Of a stretch of DNA of 10,177 bases, positions 1 to 8,198 are shown one piece after another. Numbering within the stretch: the first letter of the stretch is position 1; every line of letters begins with the position of its first letter. The position numbers and the translations under genes were made by a program. The notes below the pieces were generated by a model, which saw nothing but the letters and a program-made list of their open reading frames with translations, had not been told where the DNA came from and searched no databases. Origin of the DNA: Avisuccinivibrio_A sp964651505 (lineage in GTDB: Bacteria; Pseudomonadota; Gammaproteobacteria; Enterobacterales; Succinivibrionaceae); contig CAZYXT010000089.1 of the NCBI GenBank assembly GCA_964651505.1, forward strand, positions 1 to 10,177. Direction: 5' to 3'.

Positions 1-225
1 AGATCGAGGCCTGCTCGCCTCAGATCAGGGTAGGATGGGTTTTAGGGCACTCATCAACAAAATCTCGGGCTGATATCAAGCAAGATCTCGTGCAATCACC
101 CTGATGCGTTTTTCGGGGAGCCTTAATTGTCTGTTATATTCGCAGATTGCAGGCTTGCCTGGCAGATGCGTCCTTTCAAACAGCACTCATGTAAAAATTC
201 AAAGCAGGATATTAAGGGACAACAG
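1..225. other. Unassigned leader region upstream of the repressor gene
   Basis: No gene is recognisable here. Two + strand frames run in from the left edge and stop at about 73 and 105, so either could be the tail of an upstream gene, but neither peptide end is recognisable. The - strand frames are interrupted and offer no credible divergent start. Small dyads are present: GAGGC(6-10)/GCCTC(17-21), and the palindrome TGATATCA at 71-78. No T-run follows the first one, so it is not a terminator. A TATATT at 135-140 could be a -10 box, but no good -35 sits at the right distance. I did not see a full GntR-type operator (an ATGTTA/TAACAT dyad). Confidence 0.5.
214..219 (+). promoter_or_regulatory. 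Ribosome binding site that sets the repressor start
   Basis: AAGGGA lies six bases before the in-frame GTG at 226. The longer reading from TTG at 127 has no comparable site and would add 33 residues that look unlike a LacI-family N-terminus. The GTG start places the helix-turn-helix close to the N-terminus, as is usual for the family. Confidence 0.65.
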
Positions 226-1257
226 GTGAAATCGCGCTACACGATGCAGGATATTGCCGACCGTTTGGGCATTACCAAGATGACCGTATCGCGTTATCTT
301 AAAGATCCATCCTCGGTGGCCAAAAGCACCGGCAGCAAAATAGCCAAGGTCATCGAAGAACTGGGTTACGTGCGCAATCGCGCCCCTGCGATGCTGTCCA
401 AAGCCTCCTCCAACTCCTTTGGCGTCTTGATCCCCTCTTTTTCCAACATGGTGTTCTCCGATGTCATAAACGGCATCAGCGCCGAGGCCGGCCGGCAAAA
501 CTACTCCATTTTGATCACCCACAACGACTACAATTTGCAAGAAGAGGAAAAACAAATTGCCGACCTGCTCTCCTACCGCGTGGACGGCTTGATCTTAACC
601 GAGCCCAAGCACAGCCGGCTTACGGTGCGCAGACTCAAAGATTTTGATCTGCCTGTGGTGGAGATCATGTCCCTGCCCTGCAGGCCCATCGACATGGCCG
701 TGGGATTGGACCACGAAGAGATAGCCTATCGGAGCATCAAGGCATTGATAGGCTGCGGGCGCAAACGCATTGCCTATATTGCCATCCGCCTTGATTTGAG
801 GACCTTGCAGCGTCAGGCAGGCTATGAGAAGGCCATGCGGGAGGCCGGCCTGACTCCATTAGTGTTAAGCTCGCCTGAGCGCTCGACCTTTACCATGGCC
901 GGGGCTTTGTTTAACCTGGGATTTGAGACCCATCGCGATATTGACGGCGTCTTTTGCACCAATGACGATGCGGCCGTGGGCGTCATGATGGCCTGCCTGC
1001 GCCGGGGCATCAGGATCCCCGATGACATTGCCATCTTAGGCTACAACGGTTTGGATATCAGCCGCGCCACCTGCCCCATTTTGTGCAGCGTGCTGACCCC
1101 GCGCTTTGAGATAGGCAGGATGGCAGTTGAAATGCTGGTCAAAAAGATCAAAGGAGAGAAGATCTCAAAAAAGAAGATCAAGTTAAGCTGCGGCTTCACC
1201 GACGGAGAAACGGTTACCGGTCAGGAGCTTGCCGCCCTCAAAGCTTCGGTTTGCTAA
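226..1257 (+). CDS. gntR: LacI-family transcriptional repressor, GntR (gluconate) type
   Basis: DNA-binding repressor of about 343 residues, close to the roughly 330 of E. coli GntR. Residues about 7-27 form the LacI-type helix-turn-helix (MQDIADRLGITKMTVSRYL), followed by the hinge helix region with NRAPAMLSKA near 51-60. The rest is a periplasmic-binding-protein-like effector domain with GVLIPSFSN, DGLILTE, GVFCTNDDAAVG and IPDDIAILGYNGLDIS. These segments match the GntR/IdnR branch, whose known members bind gluconate or a related sugar acid and repress its uptake and kinase genes. I infer the same here. The target genes are not in this window and may lie to the left. The gene stands alone and converges on the efflux operon. 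An upstream TTG at 127 would extend the frame but lacks a ribosome binding site. Family is sure; the exact ligand is less so. Confidence 0.85.
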   Translation: MKSRYTMQDIADRLGITKMTVSRYLKDPSSVAKSTGSKIAKVIEELGYVRNRAPAMLSKASSNSFGVLIPSFSNMVFSDVINGISAEAGRQNYSILITHNDYNLQEEEKQIADLLSYRVDGLILTEPKHSRLTVRRLKDFDLPVVEIMSLPCRPIDMAVGLDHEEIAYRSIKALIGCGRKRIAYIAIRLDLRTLQRQAGYEKAMREAGLTPLVLSSPERSTFTMAGALFNLGFETHRDIDGVFCTNDDAAVGVMMACLRRGIRIPDDIAILGYNGLDISRATCPILCSVLTPRFEIGRMAVEMLVKKIKGEKISKKKIKLSCGFTDGETVTGQELAALKASVC

Positions 1258-1275
1258 AGCGCGGCCGTTCTTTTT

Positions 1276-1304
1276 AAAAGCCCCTCCTTATGGGGAGGCT
1301 TTAT
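1276..1304. terminator. Bidirectional hairpin terminator between convergent genes
   Basis: An imperfect inverted repeat, AAAG-CC-CCTCC / GGAGG-CTTT with a TTATGG loop and a two-base bulge, sits between the repressor stop and the end of the outer membrane factor gene. On the + strand the stem ends in CTTTA; on the - strand it ends in CTTTT and then AAAAAG, so both U-tracts are short. The TAA stop of the outer membrane factor gene (1288-1290) falls within the hairpin loop. The location between convergent genes supports the call; the bulge and short U-tracts lower it. Confidence 0.6.
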
Positions 1305-2739
1305 CTGTCTCAAGGCGCTCTTTGATGTCATCGTTTTGCGCCTCATTTAGGATCTTAACAAGATCTTCGTCTGACAGGCCGCCTCCGAGGCATGCATAAA
1401 GATTCATCGAAGCTGTCAGCTGCCCCCGCTTGGCATCAAGGTAGGCAATGGCGCTGCTCCTTAAAGCATCGGCAGCATCGAGGTAGTCCGATAACGAAGA
1501 GAAGCCCTGACGGTAGCGGTTTTCATAGCGCCTGTAGTTGGAGCGGGCCAGCTCATAAGATTGCCCTGTCGTAACCGTCAGCTTTTTATAATACAAAACC
1601 TCCTCCATGGCATCGGAGACTTCTTTGACGGCAGAAAGGTAGCCGTCGACAAAATCAAGGCGCGCGCTTTCCCGCTCGGTCAGAGCCGAGCGCTCTTCAT
1701 AATAAAGATCGGCATAGTTTAAAAACGGGAAAGTGATCAATGCCCCGAGCGTCCCCAAGGGATCGCTCAAAAAGCGCCCGAAACTGCCCGCATCCCCCAT
1801 GGAAAGCCCCGCCGACAAGGTGATGGAAGGGTAATAGGCCAACTTGGCCTCATCAGCCTCGTAATAGGCCTGACGCAGCCTGGCTTCATATGCCTTAAGA
1901 TCGGGACGTCTTTGCAAAAGCTCAAGCGGCACGCTTGCAGGGACATCAGGGAGCATGCTGTCATCTAAGGCCCCTGCTGCAATCAGGTCATCGGGGGTGG
2001 TGCCCAGCAAATAGGCCAAAGCCGTCTTGGCGTTGGCAAAAGAGTTCACCCTTGACTGATAGGTTTGCTCGACACTCAGATAATCGACCTTGGCCGTATC
2101 GTATTCAAGACCGTCCGCCGCGCCTGCCTCAAAGCGGGCTTTGATGATCTCAAGGCGCCTTTTGGCATCTTCAAGCTCGGATGTGCCAAGATCCAAGGCC
2201 TCCTTGGCATAGCTCAGCTGCCAATAGGCCTTGGCAGCAGAATTGATGACCGACAAATACATGGCCAAATAATCATACCCTGAGGCGCGAAAGCTTTCCA
2301 AAGCCGCCCCGCGCTGAGCCTCAAGGCGCGAGAACAAATCAACCTCATAGGACAGTCCCAAAGACGAGGATGAAGAGCGAACCGAGGATGAAGATCCCGA
2401 CATATCCTTTGACAGATTGGCAGAAGCCTCGGCGCTGACATCGGGCAACAACGAGGTGCGCGACAAACCAAGCTGATAGGCGGCATTTAAGACATTCAAA
2501 TAAGACTGCGCCATGTCGGTGTTGTGCTCAAGGGCTTTTTCAATGACGGCCGTAAGATTGGGATCATGAAAGTTTTGGTAAAAATCCTTATCCACAGCCC
2601 CCAAAGAGAAGGCATTGCTTTGCTCAAAGGCTGCCATTTGAGGAACCTTGGGGGCCTCATAGGCAGAGAGCATCAAAGAGCACGAGGAGCACAAAAGACT
2701 TGAGGCTAGAGCCCAAGCGACAAGTTTTGCTTTAAGCAT
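1288..2739 (-). CDS. RND/MacAB-type outer membrane efflux lipoprotein (TolC/OprM/NodT family)
   Basis: A 483-residue outer membrane channel protein that, as a trimer, would carry MacAB substrates through the outer membrane. A hydrophobic signal peptide ends in LLCSSC, giving lipid-modified Cys20. The lipobox has Cys rather than Leu at -3, so it is slightly atypical. The next residue is Ser, which fits outer membrane sorting. Family hallmarks are YEVDLFSRL (131-139), the coiled-coil segment at 180-245, LLQRRPDLKAYEARLRQA (274-291) at the start of the second repeat, YPSITLSAGLS (303-313) and a second coiled-coil to about 440. Residues 114-126 are almost all serine. The ATG overlaps the end of the reductase gene by 8 bp, and GGAGGG (2745-2750) lies five bases upstream, so translation is likely coupled. 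It is the last gene of the macA-led block. Family is certain; the pairing with MacAB is inferred from position. Confidence 0.9.
   Translation of the reverse strand: MLKAKLVAWALASSLLCSSCSLMLSAYEAPKVPQMAAFEQSNAFSLGAVDKDFYQNFHDPNLTAVIEKALEHNTDMAQSYLNVLNAAYQLGLSRTSLLPDVSAEASANLSKDMSGSSSSVRSSSSSLGLSYEVDLFSRLEAQRGAALESFRASGYDYLAMYLSVINSAAKAYWQLSYAKEALDLGTSELEDAKRRLEIIKARFEAGAADGLEYDTAKVDYLSVEQTYQSRVNSFANAKTALAYLLGTTPDDLIAAGALDDSMLPDVPASVPLELLQRRPDLKAYEARLRQAYYEADEAKLAYYPSITLSAGLSMGDAGSFGRFLSDPLGTLGALITFPFLNYADLYYEERSALTERESARLDFVDGYLSAVKEVSDAMEEVLYYKKLTVTTGQSYELARSNYRRYENRYRQGFSSLSDYLDAADALRSSAIAYLDAKRGQLTASMNLYACLGGGLSDEDLVKILNEAQNDDIKERLETDKASP
2362..2400 (-). repeat. Polyserine-rich segment in the outer membrane factor
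   Basis: Residues 114-126 read S-G-SSSS-V-R-SSSSS. The tract follows the first beta-strand sequence after LLPDVSAEAS and comes just before YEVDLF. In this family that part belongs to the first beta-strand pair of the barrel, so the serines may form a surface turn or loop. Serine codons are mixed, so it is not a simple triplet repeat. Confidence 0.7.
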
Positions 2740-3637
2740 GGCTGCCCTCCGTCAGTTCTTCATAGGCGCTGTGCAATACCGCGGGCAGATAATCAATCCA
2801 CATGGGCATGCCAAGATCAAAGCGCTTGCAGATCTTGGTGCAATCAAGGCTTGAATCGGCGGGGCGCTCAACCTTGCTTGGATACTCGTAAGAAGGTATG
2901 GATTTGACCAAAACTTCGGCAGGGATGAGCCCGTCTTCATGGGCAATCTTGAAGATGGCCCGGGCAAATTCATCCCAGGTGGTGCTTTGCATCCCCGCAT
3001 AATGGTAGATGCCGCAATCGTCAAAATCTTCCGATACAAAGACGGGCAGGATCTTCGATGCAATATCCTCGGCAAGCGCCAAGGCAGGAGTGGGATTGCC
3101 TTTTTGATCGTCCACCACTTTAACCTCGCCGTGAGTTTGTCCGAGCCTCAACATGGTTTTGACAAAGTTTGAGCCGTAACGGCCGAAGATCCACGAGGCC
3201 CTGATGATAAGGTGACGACACCCCGACTTATAAACAAATTCCTCGCCGCACAGCTTGGTGCGCCCGTACTCGCAGGCCGTTTTGGTCTTGTCACTCTCGC
3301 GCCACGGTCCCCTGCCTTGGGAGAACACGTAATCGGTGGAGATGTGAATAAGCGGCACGTCATAGGTTGCGCAGGCCATGGCAACATTCGAAGCCCCCAC
3401 GGCATTGACCAAATAGGCCTTCATGATGTCAGTCTCGGCCTTCTCCACATTGGTGTAGGCGGCACCATTGATGATGCACCCGGGTTTTCCTGCCTCAACG
3501 GCGCTTAACACCGCCTGAAGATTGGTAATATCCAAACTCTGATGGGGGCAGGAGATGACGCTGTGACCTTGCCTTAACAGAGCCTCTTCAAGCTCGCGCC
3601 CCAGCTGTCCTGCAGCGCCTGTTACCATTACCTGCAT
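2732..3637 (-). CDS. rfbD: dTDP-4-dehydrorhamnose reductase family protein (RmlD/RfbD)
   Basis: A cytoplasmic short-chain dehydrogenase/reductase of 301 residues, the usual RmlD length. The known family reaction is NAD(P)H-dependent reduction of dTDP-4-dehydro-L-rhamnose to dTDP-L-rhamnose, a precursor of O-antigen and other surface glycans. Visible hallmarks: the nucleotide-binding loop GAAGQLG (7-13), NGAAYTNVEKAE (57-68), STDYVF (100-105), the catalytic Tyr124-x3-Lys128 (YGRTK), RASWIFG (146-152), DDQKGNPT (176-183), YHYAG (211-215) and RPADSSLD (258-265). AAGGAG lies seven bases before the ATG. The gene starts 16 bp after the pepT stop and its 3' end overlaps the outer membrane factor gene by 8 bp. 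None of rmlA, rmlB or rmlC is nearby, so it may serve a pathway encoded elsewhere or act on another nucleotide sugar. Family is sure; exact substrate is not. Confidence 0.85.
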   Translation of the reverse strand: MQVMVTGAAGQLGRELEEALLRQGHSVISCPHQSLDITNLQAVLSAVEAGKPGCIINGAAYTNVEKAETDIMKAYLVNAVGASNVAMACATYDVPLIHISTDYVFSQGRGPWRESDKTKTACEYGRTKLCGEEFVYKSGCRHLIIRASWIFGRYGSNFVKTMLRLGQTHGEVKVVDDQKGNPTPALALAEDIASKILPVFVSEDFDDCGIYHYAGMQSTTWDEFARAIFKIAHEDGLIPAEVLVKSIPSYEYPSKVERPADSSLDCTKICKRFDLGMPMWIDYLPAVLHSAYEELTEGSHA

Positions 3638-3653
3638 ATCTGCGCTCCTTGCT

Positions 3654-4940
3654 CTATCTTGCGGAGGCTGTCTTGACGAGGTTTTTGACGCACTCGTAAC
3701 TTTGATGCAAAACCTGCACGCTCACGCACTCGTAAGGCCCGTGACAATTAAAAGCCCCGGTAAACAAATTGGGGCACGGCAGTCCGCGATTTGAAAGATT
3801 GGATCCGTCGGTGCCGCCGCGCACCTTGCTCAACACAGGCTGCACGCCCGCCATAAGACAGGCCTCTTTGCACATGCCGACGATATCGAGTCTCCCGCCT
3901 TCTGCTTGGGCAGCCTCCTGCAAAGGCTTTTGCATATTTTGATATTGAAACTCTATTTTGCACTCAATGCTCTCTGAGCCGCAGCGCTCTTTAAACTTGG
4001 CAAACAGATCCCAAATAAACTTTTCGCGCGCTTTAAGCCCTGCCTCCTCAAAATCGCGAAGCAAGATCTTCACCACGGCCTGTTCAACCCCGCCCTTGAT
4101 GCTCATGGGGTGATAAAACCCATCATCGCCCTGCGTGGTCTCGGGAGCCTCATTGCAAGGCAGCTCGTTTACAAACTGACAGGCCCATTTCAAGGCATTT
4201 TTAAGCCTGCCGTAAGCTACAGCCGTATGCACGCCGGTACCTTTGAAGGTCACGGTGGCAAGGCTTGCGTTAAAGGTGGCCACATCAAGCTCCCCAAGCC
4301 CCGCCCCGTCGATGGTGATGGCAACATCGGCCCCCAGCTCTTTGACATCGATGTAGGAAGTCGACTTGCCTATCTCCTCGTCAACCGAGAACACCAAGGT
4401 CAAAGGCCCGTGCGGCAGTTTGCCTGCAACGCAATCTTCCAAAAGCTGCCACATCACCGCGCACCCTGCCTTGTCATCGCCGCCAAGCAGCGTGGTGCCG
4501 TCGGTGACGATGATGTCGTGGCCTTTAAGCAAAGGAAGCTGCGGGCAAATCTTGGAGTCGATGACAAGACCGTTTTTAAGTCTGATTGCCTCCCCGTCAA
4601 AGCCTGTCACCAAGCTTGGGTTGACATTTTTCCCGCTGCAATCGGGGGCCGTGTCCACATGCGCAAGCAGGCACAAATGCGGCGCCTGTTCGCACCCCTC
4701 GGTGCTGCCCAATCTTACAATCAAAACCCCCGTGTCCTTTAACACAACGTTTGCAGATCCGACAAGTTGTGCGCTCTTGCCGTGCAAATACGAGGCAATC
4801 TCAAGCTGCCCCTGCGTTGAGGGCACTTCATTGCTTTCAACCGACGATTGCGTGTCAAACTGCACCAGTGAGGCAAATTTGCCAATCAAGGGATCTTGTG
4901 TGATGAGCTCTTGTAAAGCTTCGTTGCTGCCTTGCTGCAT
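3654..4940 (-). CDS. pepT: Peptidase T (tripeptide aminopeptidase, M20B)
   Basis: A cytoplasmic zinc aminopeptidase that removes the N-terminal residue from tripeptides. The 428-residue protein is slightly longer than the roughly 408 of E. coli PepT and aligns with it end to end. The N-terminal FDTQS and VPSTQGQ and the first metal site AHVDTAPDCSGKNVNP (93-108; His94, Asp96) are present. So are TLLGGDDKAG (150-159; bridging Asp), DEE (187-189; catalytic and metal Glu), DGAGLGEL (211-218), RGGTDGSNLS (374-383), and GLPCPNLFTGAFNCHG (386-401) with the last metal His400. All expected metal and catalytic residues are there, so it should be active. It has 16 cysteines, which seems high. The start ATG lies 8 bp after macB, and its TAGGAG Shine-Dalgarno (4946-4951) contains the macB stop codon. 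A peptidase inside an efflux operon is unusual; a link to exported peptides would be speculation. Confidence 0.96.
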   Translation of the reverse strand: MQQGSNEALQELITQDPLIGKFASLVQFDTQSSVESNEVPSTQGQLEIASYLHGKSAQLVGSANVVLKDTGVLIVRLGSTEGCEQAPHLCLLAHVDTAPDCSGKNVNPSLVTGFDGEAIRLKNGLVIDSKICPQLPLLKGHDIIVTDGTTLLGGDDKAGCAVMWQLLEDCVAGKLPHGPLTLVFSVDEEIGKSTSYIDVKELGADVAITIDGAGLGELDVATFNASLATVTFKGTGVHTAVAYGRLKNALKWACQFVNELPCNEAPETTQGDDGFYHPMSIKGGVEQAVVKILLRDFEEAGLKAREKFIWDLFAKFKERCGSESIECKIEFQYQNMQKPLQEAAQAEGGRLDIVGMCKEACLMAGVQPVLSKVRGGTDGSNLSNRGLPCPNLFTGAFNCHGPYECVSVQVLHQSYECVKNLVKTASAR

Positions 4941-4948
4941 AATCTCTC

Positions 4949-6913
<1,965 letters not shown>

Positions 6914-6915
6914 GG

Positions 6916-8118
6916 TTATAGCATCCTCGGGCCGCGCGGACCGCGATCATTGTCCTTAGCCTGCACCTCGGCTGAGGCGACATCATCTCCGATCACGATT
7001 TGATCATTCAAATCAACCCCCGAGACGACTTCTATGTATTGTTCGTCGCGAATGCCCAGCTGCACGGGGTGCTCATACACATTGCCGTCGGAATTTAAAA
7101 GGTAGACCGAGCCGTTGCCCAGATAATCATCAGAGCGCAGGGCCGTCAGAGGAATGGAGATGACATTTTGTGCCTGTGCAATATCGATGACAACCGAGGC
7201 TGTCATGTCAATGCGCAAGATCCCGTCCGGGTTATCGATATCAAGCAGAGCGTTGTAGTAAATGGCCTCAGTGCTGGACGAAGATGACGATGAAGAAGAG
7301 CTTGAATCGTCCTTGGCGCTCTCGGGGGCAGGCTCAATGCGGTATAAAGTGGAGTGAAAAGCCTGATTTTGCAAACCCAAAATGGTGAAGGAGCAATCCA
7401 TTCCTTCTTTGACCCTGACCACGTCGGCCTCTGAGATCTCGGTTTCAACCGTCATCACGTCAAGCTTGGCCAGCTTTAAAATGGTCGGGGTGGTCTGATT
7501 GGCATTGACCGTCTGACCCTCTTCGACGGGGATGGCATAAACGGTGCCGTCTATGGGGGCGGTGATCTGCGTGTACCCCAAATTGGTGACTGCATCATCA
7601 ATGGAGATTTGAGCCTGCTCGTATTGGGCTTCCAAAGCCTCCAAAGCAGCAAGCCCCATCTCGTAATTGGCCTGTGCAAGCTCATAGTCTTGAAAGGAAA
7701 CCGCGTCGGCCTTTAACAGGCGCTTTTGTCTTTCATACTCAAGCTTTAAGCGCTTGTTGTCGGCCTTTTGGGATTTGATTTGCGCTTCAATCAGTCTGGC
7801 TTGGGCTTTGGCCGTGCGCAGATTGTTCTCTTGGATGTCAGGATCGATTTCGCACAAAAGATCCCCTTGTTTTACTTGATCGCCTGTTTGGACATACAGC
7901 TTTTTAATCTGCCCCGATACCTGCGCGCCTACCTCAACCTCGATCTTGCCTGCGAGTGTGCCGGTGGCAAAAACCTGATTTTTAATGTCGCGCAATTGGG
8001 CCTGAGTGGTCATAAAGGTCGGAGGGGTTTCGCGAAATAGGCTGTAGGCTGCATACCCCAAGATCGCCAAAATCGGGATAAGCAAAATCACGTATTTTAC
8101 CCTGCGCGTCATTGTCAT
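6916..8118 (-). CDS. macA: MacA-type periplasmic adaptor (membrane fusion protein)
   Basis: A 400-residue adaptor joining MacB to the outer membrane channel. One N-terminal membrane helix (about 8-27) anchors it. The first half of the lipoyl (barrel-sandwich) domain includes EVGAQVSGQIKKLYVQTGD (62-80), and a coiled-coil hairpin spans about 95-172. The second lipoyl half has TQITAPIDGTVYAIPVEEGQ (183-202), and a beta-barrel domain includes YYNALLDIDNPDGILRIDMTA (287-307), very like E. coli MacA. A membrane-proximal domain covers about 318-380. Odd points are a run of 11 serines (272-282) inside the beta-barrel and a Gly/Pro/Arg-rich tail. AGAGGG sits about eight bases before the ATG at 8118; a second ATG two codons later is less well placed. 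It is the first gene of the block and lies divergent from rlmI. Confidence 0.95.
   Translation of the reverse strand: MTMTRRVKYVILLIPILAILGYAAYSLFRETPPTFMTTQAQLRDIKNQVFATGTLAGKIEVEVGAQVSGQIKKLYVQTGDQVKQGDLLCEIDPDIQENNLRTAKAQARLIEAQIKSQKADNKRLKLEYERQKRLLKADAVSFQDYELAQANYEMGLAALEALEAQYEQAQISIDDAVTNLGYTQITAPIDGTVYAIPVEEGQTVNANQTTPTILKLAKLDVMTVETEISEADVVRVKEGMDCSFTILGLQNQAFHSTLYRIEPAPESAKDDSSSSSSSSSSSTEAIYYNALLDIDNPDGILRIDMTASVVIDIAQAQNVISIPLTALRSDDYLGNGSVYLLNSDGNVYEHPVQLGIRDEQYIEVVSGVDLNDQIVIGDDVASAEVQAKDNDRGPRGPRML
7273..7305 (-). repeat. Eleven-serine tract in MacA
   Basis: Residues 272-282 are all serine, preceded by AKDD and followed by TEAIYYNALL. The codons are mixed (TCA, AGC, TCT, TCG, TCC), so this is not a pure triplet repeat, and selection on the amino acids or old expansion is more likely than recent slippage. 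By alignment from memory with E. coli MacA, the tract replaces a short turn before the FYYARFEV-like strand of the beta-barrel domain. Confidence 0.85.
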
Positions 8119-8198
8119 CTTAAAATCCCTCTGTTAACCTATTCCTCATAAGTCAATTGATTGTAGGACTGTATTATTAGTCTTAACTTAGGCCTATC
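8119..8198. promoter_or_regulatory. Divergent promoter region for the macA operon and rlmI
   Basis: This 80 bp AT-rich gap must hold the start signals for both flanking transcripts unless they depend on distant promoters. For rlmI, TATTAT (8172-8177, +) is a good -10, but no strong -35 lies 17 bases upstream. For macA, TACAAT (8160-8165 on the - strand) is a good -10 with only weak -35 candidates. The two -10 boxes are only six bases apart. Short dyads are present: palindrome TCAATTGA (8153-8160) and GACT(8167-8170)/AGTC(8179-8182), the latter enclosing the rlmI -10. Weak -35 boxes and dyads could mean a regulator binds here, but no known operator was recognised. Confidence 0.5.

Noticed and set aside
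2..26. GATC-GAGGC / GCCTC-A-GATC dyad as a terminator or attachment site
   Set aside because: The stem is only five pairs plus flanking GATC, no T-run follows, and no integrase or repeat copy is present.
127..225. Extension of the repressor to the TTG at 127
   Set aside because: It lacks a Shine-Dalgarno site, and the added 33 residues do not resemble a LacI-family N-terminus. The GTG at 226 has AAGGGA at good spacing.
7261..7310. The Asp/Glu-like GAC/GAT/GAA-rich run on the + strand as a coding acidic peptide or simple-sequence repeat
   Set aside because: It is the complement of the MacA polyserine codons. The codons are irregular, and no + strand gene covers it.
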